Counted from the stretch's first letter, positions 55,101-63,218 are shown. The stretch is 64,000 nt of DNA from Bradyrhizobium elkanii USDA 76 (GCF_023278185.1 NZ_CP066356.1:1480001-1544000); one strand, 5' to 3'. Program-made: numbers and translations. The notes: a model not told the origin generated them from the sequence alone.

Positions 55101-56016
55101 TGATCGGCGCGGCCGCTTCTTCCGGCGTCGGATCGAGCGCATCGAACAGCGTGAAGGTGGCCGGCGCTTCGCTTGCCGACGCAGGGGCTTCGTGATGCGC
55201 GGCTTGTTGGTCGACGGCGATCGGTGCTGGCGGCGGCTCGGTTGTGGCGAGCTCTGGCGGCGTCACTGCTGGGGATACGGAGGCTTCGGACGCTGCCGGC
55301 GCGACCGGCTCAGGCACGACCGGCTCAGGCGCGATCGGCGCCGCCGGCCTTGCGGCGAGATGCGGCGCCGGCTTGATCAGCGCGACCAGCGCGCGATCGG
55401 CGCCGCGGCCGATCCGTTGCAGCACGACGCGGCCGATCGCAACGCTCGCCGCCGCGCGGCCCTGCGCCAGCGCCTCGCCGCGCGCGGCCTCGAGACCGGC
55501 TTCCGTGAGATCGTGCAGGCCGGGCAGCGCACGCGCCGCCTCGTTGGTTGCGACCAGAAGTCCGTCGCTGGTGAAGGCGGCGGCTGGACGCGGCAAGCCC
55601 TGCAGCAGCCGCAGCAGGCGTTCCGCGAGCGGCATGCCGCGGCCGGTCGCGTTGAGCGTTGTCATCAGGATGCCGTGGCTGCCGTCCGGCAGGTCGATCC
55701 TGGCGCAGCCGCAGGTCGCGAGCATGCCCGGCGCCGCGCCGAAGCCGCGCAGCCGCTCCAGCCGGACCGCGCCATTGGCGTTCAGGCTGTGGCCGAGCCG
55801 CGCGACCTGACGACGATGCGGATCGGCCGGGCCGAAGCTGCGCTTTGCCAGTTCGGCGCCGTTGGCGGCACCGAATACCTGCGCGCCGACCGGATTGGCC
55901 CAGAGAATCCGCGCGCCGTCGGCCGCCCACAGCCATGCCGGCAGGGCGCCCGTCGCATGATCCGCCAGCCTGACATCGCCCAGCGCCTGGATCTGGAATT
56001 CCGCGTCACTCATCAC
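52147..56016 (-). CDS. PAS sensor histidine kinase with long disordered insert, PdhS/PleC-like
   Basis: 1289 aa, cytoplasmic (no clear transmembrane helix). An N-terminal PAS-like part (to about 210) is followed by an Ala/Pro/Glu-rich region (about 230-480) and two further PAS-like parts (about 500-600 and 790-1030, the second including AILDTAAEGIIMFDAEGNIHS). The kinase core has an H-box SHELRTPLNAIIGFAEVM (His near 1070), an N-box NLIGNSIHLA, a G1 box RDTGQSL and the closing ANRAKFQIRTGGRTGTLIEVTF. The H-box and this C-terminus resemble the PleC/DivJ/PdhS group of cell-cycle kinases. A 50-aa tandem duplication is seen in the disordered part. Confidence 0.88.
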   Translation of the reverse strand: MMSDAEFQIQALGDVRLADHATGALPAWLWAADGARILWANPVGAQVFGAANGAELAKRSFGPADPHRRQVARLGHSLNANGAVRLERLRGFGAAPGMLATCGCARIDLPDGSHGILMTTLNATGRGMPLAERLLRLLQGLPRPAAAFTSDGLLVATNEAARALPGLHDLTEAGLEAARGEALAQGRAAASVAIGRVVLQRIGRGADRALVALIKPAPHLAARPAAPIAPEPVVPEPVAPAASEASVSPAVTPPELATTEPPPAPIAVDQQAAHHEAPASASEAPATFTLFDALDPTPEEAAAPIISATEPDSADAASSPAPVEAAPVETAAFDTTPDATAAVEEPLSEALIEAPIEARVEVPADLAPSLASAEQAHAETAPLDTTPDETPAVEEPLSEALIDVPAEARVEQPEPEPAPDLEATANAPEASAPPADPAPSPYAVAETPASAAEPEPATLAPVPPPSWLDEPVPVRRHPLRFMWQMDHEARFSLGSDEFIRLIGLHTAAGFGRLWSDIAESFGLDPEGRVMQAFASHDTWSGITLYWPVDGGGRLPVELSGLPVFDRARNFAGYRGFGVCRDLDGLARLAALRRYEFFSGTVAPKSLSADVAPAPRSDAPPGPAAPPDNPPPHAEPPPDTTAIAPPEELTEPTTAETSHRADPDHAVETHEETHEVRHDPPPNVVPFRPAGDTRPPSLTPVENNAFNELARQLSARLENEAGLAATTNDSVPAEPLAEAPPASEPPQEAAAASQQTVAQLEPPAETPKASWLAAAEPAPRADSRRDRALLDLLPVGVLIYRLDRLLYANHAFLARMGHDSLHALEAAGGLDALYVEPGVSQASSTSGTGTPVTISANQSTEHGAQSVSAEARLHTITWDDDSALALIFSRTLDEDAAIAAALSEPEPAAEPLLAPAEPQAGQADAEELGAILDTAAEGIIMFDAEGNIHSCNRSAEALFGYDGDEFVTRKLADLFAPESQHGIFDYLSSLKSAGVASLLDHGRETLGRVRQGGIIPLSVTMGRTRADGPNFFAVFRDLSQTRKSEGELREARRLAERAANAKSDMLARISHELRTPLNAIIGFAEVMIGERFGALGNERYVEYMKDIRASGERVIAIVNDLLDLSRIETGKLDLAFASQNLNEMVESCVAVMQPQANRERIIIRTSLAHTLPPVVADARALRQITLNLIGNSIHLANAGGQVIVSTALSDFGEVMLRVRDTGQSLNDNEVAAALEPFRAPTPSDQAGSGGVSLSLTKALVEANRAKFQIRTGGRTGTLIEVTFVHAAARA
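54784..55083 (-). repeat. 150-bp imperfect tandem duplication within the kinase gene
   Basis: Two copies with a period of 150 bp (50 codons), encoding AFDTTPDATAAVEEPLSEAL and APLDTTPDETPAVEEPLSEA with similar flanks. It keeps the reading frame and extends the disordered region. Confidence 0.7.
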
Positions 56017-56367
56017 GCAAGATTTGACCGCATGGGTTTGGCTTTCTTCCTTAAGCTCAGCCGAAGGCCCGGCAGCCGCAGGACGACAGCCTTAACAGAA
56101 GGTTAGTATCGCAACTGGGGGGCGGCAGGTCCATGTCCGCAGCGAAACTGCCCCCGCCAAAGCCGGGATAACGTTAACTTCGCTGAACGATCCACAGCCG
56201 TTCGGCGTTGTCGGGCAGAGAGAGGTTGCTGCGAACCGCGAGATGCGGAACCAGGCGGCGCCGCGTCACACCTGCGATTGCAGTGCCACGCTATATTCTG
56301 CCGTCTATCTTGCCCTGGGCCCGCAGGGCCAAGCGGCGGGCCGATCAGTAAGCGAGGGAGAGCGACC

Positions 56368-56766
56368 ATGAGCGATAACGGGCGTGACCATTTCGAGATC
56401 CCCAAGTTCGAGATTCCCAAGGATATGCGGTCGATGGCGGAGGCGAGCTTCGATCAGGCGCGCAAGGCGTTCGAGCAATTCGTGACCAACGCCAAGGACA
56501 CCGCCGGCAAGATCGAGGAGCGCAACGCCACGATGCGCGCCGGCGCCAAGGATCTTTCGGCCAAGGCGCTGTCCTATGCCGAAAAGAATGTGCAGTCGTC
56601 GCTGGACTACGCCGAGGCGCTGCTCAAGGCCAAGGACCTCAGCGACGTCATGCGGCTGCACAGCGAATATGTGCAGGGCCAGATGCGCTCGCTCGCCGAG
56701 CAGGCCAGCGAAATGGGCCAGGCCGTCAGCCGCGCCGCGATGGACGCGGTCAAGCCGAAGAACTGA
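56368..56766 (+). CDS. phasin
   Basis: 132 aa, starting MSDNGRDHFEIPKFEIPKDM, with a repeated FEIPK motif and then an amphipathic helical phasin domain (MRSMAEASFDQARKAFEQF..., KALSYAEKNVQSSLDYAEAL). Phasins coat polyhydroxybutyrate granules. AGCGAGGGAGAG gives a good ribosome site. A second phasin gene follows 272 bp downstream on the same strand. scoAB at 40.5 kb could use acetoacetate from the same polymer. Confidence 0.9.
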   Translation: MSDNGRDHFEIPKFEIPKDMRSMAEASFDQARKAFEQFVTNAKDTAGKIEERNATMRAGAKDLSAKALSYAEKNVQSSLDYAEALLKAKDLSDVMRLHSEYVQGQMRSLAEQASEMGQAVSRAAMDAVKPKN

Positions 56767-56835
56767 TCGAGGCGCTTTGACCGCGGTCGCCCCCGGCGCG
56801 TTCAGCCTCGGCCGGCCGCGGTAACCTTATATTCC

Positions 56836-56883
56836 GCCATACAAAAAATATGGCGTTGCACGCGATCTTACATTGCGTTGCAC
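56836..56883. promoter_or_regulatory. candidate phasin-gene control region
   Basis: Inverted repeat GCCATA-CAAAAAA-TATGGC (56836-56854) overlaps the first of two direct repeats of GCGTTGCAC (56853-56861 and 56875-56883, 22 bp apart). The second reads TGC-GTT-GCA, a TGC/GCA pair. PHB-responsive PhaR repressors bind TGC-rich sites before phasin genes, so this is a candidate PhaR site. A TTGACA follows at 56888. Confidence 0.4.
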
Positions 56884-57038
56884 AAAATTGACATGATATG
56901 GGTGTTTATTAGGCGCGCCCGACGAAGGGCACTCCCGTGAATCAAGGCAGCGTGATCCATTTCAGCGCTCCCGGCCTGATGGACTCCGGGACGTCCGCAA
57001 TGGTCACATCTACTCACCCGTTGCGAAGGATTACACGT

Positions 57039-57473
57039 ATGACCAACCCGTCCGATCCGTTCTCCGCCTCGATCATTCCGTTTGAAGTTCCCGAGCAGAT
57101 GCGTGCGTTCGCCGAGAAGGGCGTTCTGCAGGCCCGCGACAGCTACGCCAAGTTCAAGGACGCTGCCGAGACCCACAACTCGACGGTCGAGGCCGTGTTC
57201 ACCTCGGTGAGCAAGGGCGCCAGCGCGTATTCGGCCAAGCTGGTCGAGTTCTTCAAGGCCAACACCACCTCCTCGCTCGACTTCGCCCAGGAGCTGTTCA
57301 GCGTGAAGTCGCCGACCGAAGCGGTCGAACTGTGGACGTCGCACGCCCGCAAGCAGTTCGAGACCTACACCGCGCAGGCCAAGGAACTGGCCGAGCTCGG
57401 CCAGAAGGTCGCCAGCGAGACCGCCGAGCCGATCAAGGCCAGCGCCTCGAAGTTCTACAAGCCGGCCGCCTGA
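57039..57473 (+). CDS. phasin
   Basis: 144 aa from ATG at 57039 with GAAGGA 9 bp upstream; an earlier frame to 56937 looks non-coding. The phasin domain is typical: FEVPEQMRAFAEKGVLQARDSYAKFK, then SAKLVEFFKANTTSSLDFAQELF and a Lys/Ala-rich C-terminus. It coats PHB granules and limits their size. It differs from the phasin upstream and is followed by a strong terminator. Highly used codons and the strong terminator suggest high expression. Confidence 0.93.
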   Translation: MTNPSDPFSASIIPFEVPEQMRAFAEKGVLQARDSYAKFKDAAETHNSTVEAVFTSVSKGASAYSAKLVEFFKANTTSSLDFAQELFSVKSPTEAVELWTSHARKQFETYTAQAKELAELGQKVASETAEPIKASASKFYKPAA

Positions 57474-57496
57474 TCGCTGCCGTTTTGAGACCAGCG

Positions 57497-57530
57497 AAAG
57501 GCCCGGGGCCGTAGCGGTCCGGGCCTTTTT
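57497..57530 (+). terminator. intrinsic terminator after the second phasin gene
   Basis: Stem AAAGGCCCGG (57497-57506) / CCGGGCCTTT (57519-57528) with a 12-nt loop, followed by T residues (GGGCCTTTTTGCT). It lies 24 bp after the phasin stop. Confidence 0.9.
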
Positions 57531-57663
57531 GCTGACCAAGGGCCCGTCAAGCGGCCCGACATAACAGCGGAAATCGGCGCGTTACGGCCTTGCCAAAGCG
57601 CGGCGTTGCACCTAGTTTCCGCCCGAAATCGCCGCCCCGCTTGAGCGGGCCGCGCGTCAGGAT

Positions 57664-57740
57664 GCAGTTGTAGCTCAGTTGGTTAGAGCGCCTGTCTGTG
57701 GAACAGGAGGTCGGTGGTTCGAGCCCACCCAACTGTACCA
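57664..57740 (+). tRNA. tRNA-His (anticodon GTG)
   Basis: 77 nt including encoded CCA. The D-arm (TAGCTCAGTTGGTTAGAGC), anticodon stem-loop (CCTGT-CTGTGGA-ACAGG, anticodon GTG), T-arm (GGTTCGAGCC) and acceptor stem (GCAGTTG / CAACTGT) all pair. The base before G1 is T, so no G(-1) is encoded, and the discriminator is A73 and not the usual C73. This is the altered tRNA-His known from a large clade of alphaproteobacteria. Confidence 0.96.
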
Positions 57741-58292
57741 AACAAATCAGCGCCTTATTCTAACAGCGGCTTGAGCCACCAGCTAGCTACCACCACAGCG
57801 CTCAATCCAGTGCGGTCGACGCGATGTGTGGCGGAACGAAGCATTGATAATATTGCCACTTTTGCGCAGAAAGCGAAAAGGCGTCGCACGGTCGGAATTG
57901 TCTCGCTGTCTTTTGGACAGGAAGTCATTCGCCGGAGCAGGCAGAATTAGAAATATAAATCAATGTATTATTCAAATTTCGCCGAACCGTTAGCTACCGA
58001 GTAGATACCATAGGCGACGGGGAGCGTGAGATGGCTCCAGGAGCAGCCATTCGCAGTGACGGGGGTCAAAGGCTCGACCTCCGCTGCGGCATCACTTCAA
58101 CCTACGAAGGTGCTTCGCTAGTCTTCGAGCCGTCCCTCAGCGCCACGTCATGCTGCAATTGAGAGAAAGTTGAGAGGCGTTTCCAAAGAAGGAGGCAATC
58201 TCAATCTGTGCCGATAGCTAAGCGAGCGAGGCCGCCGGTTTTCTTCTCGGCTTCGTGGCTAGCAACCGGTCGTTTTCGTGGCATCAACAGAC
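57741..58292. other. A/T-richer intergenic downstream of tRNA-His
   Basis: 552 bp with no supported gene. The composition shifts from GC-rich to more A/T-rich (for example around 57945-57985). Short phrases AGCTACCACC and AGCTACCGAG recur. It may be decayed sequence next to a tRNA, a common integration site; I see no second copy of the tRNA 3' end in this window. Confidence 0.4.
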
Positions 58293-58979
58293 CTATGCGA
58301 GGATCGCTTGACCGCCGAATGGATCGGAGACGGCCTGACTGTTCGACCGTGGGATTCGCATTCCTCTCTTCTTCTTGTCACGCAGCACGACGTACATCAT
58401 CGCGGTCATTAATGCGTCATTGAACGCGTCATGTTGAGGAAGCGAAGGGATTTCGAGGTCCGCGAGAATTGCGGAGAACGAAAGATCGATCGAGGTGTGA
58501 GGGGGCGCATCACCGTACTTCCGATCATAGTAGAGGCTGGAGATCTCGATGCGGGGATTCGGCAGTTCGATTCCAATGAACGGAAGAATATATTTGTCCA
58601 GCATCGCGATGTCGAAATCGACGTAGTACCCGACCAGCGGTCGCCCGCCGACGAAATGCAGGAAGTCGGGCAGCAACTTCCGGATCGGGGCTTCATGCTC
58701 GACGTCGACCTGGCGCAGGCGGTGTATCTTGATCGCATCCGCCGGTATGCTTGCGTCGGGACGTACCATCCTCTCGAACCGCTCACTTGTAAGAATGCGG
58801 TTGCCTCTGATTTTGATGGCGCCAATGCTGATGATGTCGTCCGTACGTACGTTTAGTCCCGTGGTCTCGCAATCGATCGCGACGACTTCGTCTGCGGGTT
58901 CACGTCTGAACATGAATCGATATGACTGGTCGCCGATCGACGCTTGATGGAACAGGCGTTTGATCGCGCGCGGAATCAC
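58293..58979 (-). CDS. DnaQ-like 3'-5' exonuclease (DEDDh)
   Basis: 228 aa from a GTG at 58979, placed one base after the stop of the upstream gene, so translation is coupled. The exonuclease motifs are visible: ExoI VVAIDCETTGLNV, ExoII VGYYVDFDIAMLDKY, ExoIII HDAFNDALMTAMMY (DEDDh type). It resembles the epsilon-type nucleases that follow cNMP/CBS-DUF294 genes next to acetate permease genes in many proteobacteria. It is the last gene of the yjcH-actP-DUF294-exonuclease set. Its role there is unknown. Confidence 0.88.
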   Translation of the reverse strand: MIPRAIKRLFHQASIGDQSYRFMFRREPADEVVAIDCETTGLNVRTDDIISIGAIKIRGNRILTSERFERMVRPDASIPADAIKIHRLRQVDVEHEAPIRKLLPDFLHFVGGRPLVGYYVDFDIAMLDKYILPFIGIELPNPRIEISSLYYDRKYGDAPPHTSIDLSFSAILADLEIPSLPQHDAFNDALMTAMMYVVLRDKKKRGMRIPRSNSQAVSDPFGGQAILA

Positions 58980-58980
58980 G

Positions 58981-60783
58981 TCAGAAGACTCCGAGATTGA
59001 AGTGATGGCGAATGAACTCGCGGAATTTCTTGACGACATAGAAGGCGTCACGCAGAAGGTCACGCTCCATGCTCGACAGGGATGATGGTCGCACCAGCGT
59101 GCCTGTGGCGCCGGCTGACTCCGCCAGCTGCCCGTCGAGACGCAGCATCAGCATGAAGTTGAAAGCTTGATGGAGCTCGCGGGCGAACTCCGCGTGCAAC
59201 ACGCCCATATCGCGGAGGCGATTGATGCGCTTGTCCGTTGCGGTTTCAATCAACCCATGCTCGAGAGCGAGGCTGCGAACGCCATGCACAATCGGAAATA
59301 GACCGCCTTTCTTCAGGTCGATCGCGTCGCCGTTACCCGCAGATGTGATCAAGTTCTTGAACAGGCCAATCGGCGTTGCGAAGAGGTCTATCGCTCGCGC
59401 GAAATGCGCCAGGAAGGCCTGCTCTCCTCCGACCATCTCGATCAACCTGGTCTTCACTTCAGTTAGCAACGTCGCGTCCCCGGCAACGCACCGCGCGTCA
59501 AAGAGGATGGCGACGTTCAGGTGCGCGCTATCGTCGGGCAGTGCAAGCCACCTGCGAATGTCGGCGATGTAATCGGGAAGTGGTTTGGACCATGCTGGAT
59601 TGTTCACCATCACGTGTCCGGGGCAGGGAGGAAAGCCAAAGTCCAATAGCGCACCAGAGAATGAAGTGCGAAACTTGTCAAGCTCCGCCTGTTCGATTGC
59701 CCTTGACAGAATGAGCCCGTTGTCTTGATCCGTGCGGGCGGTCTGCTCGCCGCGGCCCTCGCTTCCCATGACCATGAGGCACCCATCCGCGCGAATGTCG
59801 GCCGGCGCCAGAAGGTCGAACAATCTGGAAAACAGACGCTGGTTCAAATCGGAAACAATTTCGCCAATCAACTCGACGCCGATTCCTTGGCGCCTCAGGG
59901 TTCGCACCTGGGCCGCTGTCTGGCGAGCGGCAGCCGCCAGGTCATCTTGATTCGCCGCGCGCTCAATACGTCCCGCAATGACCTGAGCGCTACCGGCGAG
60001 GTAGCCCAGTACATCGATGTCCTCCAGGATGCCGACGAAACGTTCGTCGTCGCGAATGACGACGCGACGCTTGTTGAGCTTGGTCATAAGCACGAGCGCT
60101 GAGGAGACGAGATCGTCGGGCCGCAGGGTAACCAGGTCGAAGTGGGCCAGATTGCGAACAGATGTTTGAATCGATTGGCGCCGTAACACAACGGCTTTCG
60201 ACAGGTTCATGCCCGTGATGATGCCGGTCCGTTGGCCGTCGCGAACAAATAATGCGTTGCTGTTGATCTCTTCCATCTTGCGGCCTGCCGTTTCCACGGA
60301 GTCGTCGGCTTCAACGAAGGCGGCAGGGTGCAGAAAGAGCTCGGAAATGCGAGCGCGCATCATCGATCCGTGCCTCTGTTCGTCGTGGTCCCTGACGAAC
60401 TCGTCCAGTTTGCGCGCGATATCGTGGTAGAAAAACGAGGCAAACCTCGGATTATTCTGGATCAGGTCGAGTACCGTAGATCGCGGAACGGAGTAGCATA
60501 GCGTTTCATCGCGGGCGCGGAAGGCGTGTCCGCTCTTGCCGTGCACCAGGGCGCGGCTGTCGAAGCTGTCCTTCGGGCCGAGCAGGGCCAGCAGACCGGC
60601 CCCATCGCTCTCCTCTATCGTGCCTTTGATGACGACGAAGAGGGCCTGCGAGGGGCTGCCTTGATCGATGACCGGTTCACCGGGTCGAAAGTAGACGATG
60701 TCCAACGCCGCACGCAGCGTCTCCATTTCGTGCGGCGTCAGACGATCAAACGGTGGATTTGCGGCATCAAAAGCCTTGGGCAT
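58981..60783 (-). CDS. cNMP-binding/CBS/DUF294 nucleotidyltransferase-like protein
   Basis: 600 aa from ATG at 60783. Order: Crp-like cNMP-binding domain (about 18-135, FRPGEPVIDQGSPSQALFVVIKG), two CBS domains (about 150-275), a DUF294 nucleotidyltransferase-like domain with MGSEGRGEQTARTDQDNGLI (near 340-360), and the DUF294 C-terminal helical domain. This architecture is typical of regulators encoded beside actP. It probably senses nucleotides and modifies a partner protein. It follows actP by 34 bp and overlaps its neighbour by close coupling. Confidence 0.9.
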   Translation of the reverse strand: MPKAFDAANPPFDRLTPHEMETLRAALDIVYFRPGEPVIDQGSPSQALFVVIKGTIEESDGAGLLALLGPKDSFDSRALVHGKSGHAFRARDETLCYSVPRSTVLDLIQNNPRFASFFYHDIARKLDEFVRDHDEQRHGSMMRARISELFLHPAAFVEADDSVETAGRKMEEINSNALFVRDGQRTGIITGMNLSKAVVLRRQSIQTSVRNLAHFDLVTLRPDDLVSSALVLMTKLNKRRVVIRDDERFVGILEDIDVLGYLAGSAQVIAGRIERAANQDDLAAAARQTAAQVRTLRRQGIGVELIGEIVSDLNQRLFSRLFDLLAPADIRADGCLMVMGSEGRGEQTARTDQDNGLILSRAIEQAELDKFRTSFSGALLDFGFPPCPGHVMVNNPAWSKPLPDYIADIRRWLALPDDSAHLNVAILFDARCVAGDATLLTEVKTRLIEMVGGEQAFLAHFARAIDLFATPIGLFKNLITSAGNGDAIDLKKGGLFPIVHGVRSLALEHGLIETATDKRINRLRDMGVLHAEFARELHQAFNFMLMLRLDGQLAESAGATGTLVRPSSLSSMERDLLRDAFYVVKKFREFIRHHFNLGVF

Positions 60784-60817
60784 TCGCAATTGTGCCTATT
60801 TTCCACATAGCGAAAGT

Positions 60818-62509
60818 TCAATGACTGGTGGCGCTTGCGGCTCCGATGCCGGTTTGGCTCCGGACGAACTGCGCGTCGAATCCGTCACGGTCGGTGCCGG
60901 CACGCGCGCTACGGTCCAGAACCGAGATCAGCCAGATGGAAGCGAAGGCAATTGCCATCGAGAACAGAGCCGGGTTGTCCAGCTTGATGGGGGCCGATCC
61001 CTTCGCAAAGCCGAGGGTCACCTCCCACACTGCCGGCGACAGAATGACGCCGACGACAGCGCTGATCAAGCCGAGCAGGCCTCCAATCAAGGCGCCCCTC
61101 GTCGTGAGGTTCTTCCAGAAGATCGACATCACCAGCACCGGGAAGTTGCAGGACGCTGCGATGGCAAAGGCAAGGCCAACCATGAAGGCGACGTTTTGGT
61201 TCTCGAAGATGATGCCAAGGACGATTGCGAGGACGCCCAGGAACAGCGTCGCTATCTTCGAGACCCGAACTTCGTCCTGTTCGTTGGCACGTCCGCCCTT
61301 GATTACCATGGCGTAGATATCATGGCTGATGGAGGAAGCTCCTGCGAGCGCCAGGCCGGAGACCACCGCGAGGATCGTGGCGAAGGCGACGGCCGAAATG
61401 AAGCCGAGGAACAGATTGCCGCCCACCGCGTCGGCCAGATGGATCGCGGCCATGTTCGACCCACCCTTGATCGCGGCGATACCGCTTTTGGTTTTCTCGA
61501 GAATCCCGGCGTCGAGGAACGCCAGATCGGTCGAGACGAGCGTGATGGCGCCGAAGCCGATGATGAAGGTCAAGATATAGAAATAGCCGATGAAACCAGT
61601 CGCATAGAACACCGATTTGCGCGCAGCTTGAGCGTCTTTCACCGTGAAGAAGCGCATCAGGATGTGTGGCAGGCCGGCGGTGCCGAACATAAGGGCCAGG
61701 CCGAGCGAAATGGCCGATAGCGGATTTGAGATCAGGCTTCCGGGCTCCATGATTGCAAGCTTCTTGGGATGGACCTCGGTTGCCTTGGCGAACAGTGCTT
61801 CCGGGCTGAATCCGAATTTGTACAGCACGGCTCCGGCCATGAAGGTCGCGCCGAACAGCAACAGCACGGCCTTGATGATCTGTACCCAGGTTGTGGCTTT
61901 CATGCCGCCAAAGGTCACGTAGATCATCATGAGGCCACCGACCAGGATGACGGCGATCCAGTAGTCCAGGCCAAAAAGCAGCTGGATCAGCTTGCCGGCG
62001 CCGACCATCTGCGCGATCAGATAGAAGGCAACGGTCACCAGCGAACCGCACGCCGCCAGGATGCGTATCCGCGTCTGGCCGAGCCGGAATGATGCGACGT
62101 CGGCGAATGTGAACTTGCCGAGATTGCGGAGTTGCTCGGCAATCAGGAATGTGACAACGGGCCAGCCGACAAGCCAGCCGACCGAGTAGATCAGGCCGTC
62201 GTACCCTGAGGTGTAGACAAGGCCGGAGATACCCAGGAACGATGCTGCCGACATATAGTCGCCGGCGATCGCAAGACCATTCTGGCCGGCCGAGATGCCG
62301 CCGCCTGCCGAGTAGAAGTCTGCGGCCGACACCGTCCGTTTCGATGCCCAATAGGTTATTGCAAGAGTCAGGGATACGAACCCGATGAACATGCCAATGG
62401 CTGCCCAATTGACAGCTTGCTTGGTGCCGCCATCGATCGTCCCGGCTGCAAGTGCGATGGAAGGAAGGCAAACGAACAGCGTCACCAGTAGGTGGGGCAT
62501 CTTCTTCAT
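60818..62509 (-). CDS. actP: acetate/cation symporter
   Basis: 563 aa of the sodium:solute symporter (SSS) family, about 13 transmembrane helices, with an N-terminal signal-like helix ([17 protein letters not shown]). The sequence [32 protein letters not shown] (about 68-98; the family's Na+-binding region) is the ActP hallmark. It imports acetate and related short acids with a cation. Its start overlaps the yjcH stop by 4 nt. The acs gene, which activates acetate, is divergent upstream. Confidence 0.95.
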   Translation of the reverse strand: MKKMPHLLVTLFVCLPSIALAAGTIDGGTKQAVNWAAIGMFIGFVSLTLAITYWASKRTVSAADFYSAGGGISAGQNGLAIAGDYMSAASFLGISGLVYTSGYDGLIYSVGWLVGWPVVTFLIAEQLRNLGKFTFADVASFRLGQTRIRILAACGSLVTVAFYLIAQMVGAGKLIQLLFGLDYWIAVILVGGLMMIYVTFGGMKATTWVQIIKAVLLLFGATFMAGAVLYKFGFSPEALFAKATEVHPKKLAIMEPGSLISNPLSAISLGLALMFGTAGLPHILMRFFTVKDAQAARKSVFYATGFIGYFYILTFIIGFGAITLVSTDLAFLDAGILEKTKSGIAAIKGGSNMAAIHLADAVGGNLFLGFISAVAFATILAVVSGLALAGASSISHDIYAMVIKGGRANEQDEVRVSKIATLFLGVLAIVLGIIFENQNVAFMVGLAFAIAASCNFPVLVMSIFWKNLTTRGALIGGLLGLISAVVGVILSPAVWEVTLGFAKGSAPIKLDNPALFSMAIAFASIWLISVLDRSARAGTDRDGFDAQFVRSQTGIGAASATSH

Positions 62510-62808
62510 TGGCGGCGCGCTCCAACAATCTCGCGGATCAAAGGGTCATATTTTGAATTTGCCTTGCTGACGTAGATGCCTGTCAGCAGGAATGCCGAAA
62601 CAATAACCAGCAGTCCGATCGGAATGCCAATCGTGGTTACGCCTGTCCCCATAGGGGTGCCAAGGAAGTGCGGCGCGTAGGCGACGAGCAGGATAAAGCC
62701 GAAGTATACGATCAGCATGATCGCGGACAGCATCCAGCCCAGCGACGAACGTCGACGAACCAGTTCCTGATAGTTCGGGTCTTGCTCGATCTGTTCGTAG
62801 GTGGTCAA
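62506..62808 (-). CDS. yjcH: DUF485 membrane protein YjcH
   Basis: 100 aa with two transmembrane helices (about 25-46 and 60-82) and the family sequence [28 protein letters not shown]. It is encoded before actP in most bacteria with this transporter, and probably helps its membrane function. The 4-nt overlap with actP shows coupling. The first gene of a four-gene operon. Confidence 0.94.
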   Translation of the reverse strand: MTTYEQIEQDPNYQELVRRRSSLGWMLSAIMLIVYFGFILLVAYAPHFLGTPMGTGVTTIGIPIGLLVIVSAFLLTGIYVSKANSKYDPLIREIVGARRQ

Positions 62809-62964
62809 TGTTTGGTCCCTTCAGAATGAGTGGAAGAGCATCGGGGCGCGTAAGGCGGCGATCATTTCCTGAGTATCAATGTCGGGCACGTGTAGACGTG
62901 AGCCGGGCGAAGCTCACCGAAATTGGCAATCGGGTTACGTATGTACGATCGAGACTGAGAGACC

Positions 62965-62978
62965 TTGATGCAGATCAA
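62965..62978. promoter_or_regulatory. perfect FixK/FNR box
   Basis: TTGATGCAGATCAA, an exact TTGAT-N4-ATCAA match. Its centre (62971.5) is 163.5 bp upstream of the yjcH ATG at 62808, so a class II promoter for that operon would start near 62931. Confidence 0.8.
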
Positions 62979-63032
62979 AAATGTTGCGTGGTCTGGTTTA
63001 TGTCTGCGCGCTCCGTGAGCAATGGGCACTTC

Positions 63033-63046
63033 TTGATAGAGATCAA
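63033..63046. promoter_or_regulatory. perfect FixK/FNR box
   Basis: TTGATAGAGATCAA, a second exact match. Its centre (63039.5) predicts a plus-strand start near 63080, 139 nt before the acs ATG. Confidence 0.8.
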
Positions 63047-63218
63047 ACTGGCATCGACCACGTGGCCATATAGGAGCGGGTGAGTAGCATGCTAGAAGAT
63101 GCGAAACCGGCTGCTCGAGCGCTGAGTGCGGTCTACCTAGCCTCCGAGAAGAGAGCGCGGACTTACCCGGTGTGAATGGTTTGCGTCGCAAAGATAACGA
63201 TCTCGGAGGAAGTGGCTT

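Larger units (their letters stand above)
62809..63218. promoter_or_regulatory. divergent promoter region of acs and yjcH-actP
   Basis: 410 bp with two perfect FixK/FNR boxes (listed separately), 68 bp centre to centre. A TATAGG hexamer at 63070-63075 could be the -10 for a start near 63080, 40.5 bp from the second box. A 28-codon open frame (63089-63175) follows that start, but its ribosome site is poorly spaced and it is not claimed as a gene. Confidence 0.55.

Noticed and set aside
57547..57741. Minus-strand open frame encoding LEPPTSCSTDRRSNQ-type peptide
   Set aside because: It is the antisense of the tRNA-His gene; peptides of this kind are a common false gene call across tRNA genes.
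62923..62938. Possible sigma54 site TTGGCAATCGGGTTAC
   Set aside because: The GG is present, but the -12 GC element is missing, so the match is too weak next to two perfect FixK/FNR boxes.
63089..63175. 28-codon open frame in the acs promoter region
   Set aside because: The ribosome site is 12-13 nt from the ATG and no known peptide is similar, so I do not claim a gene.
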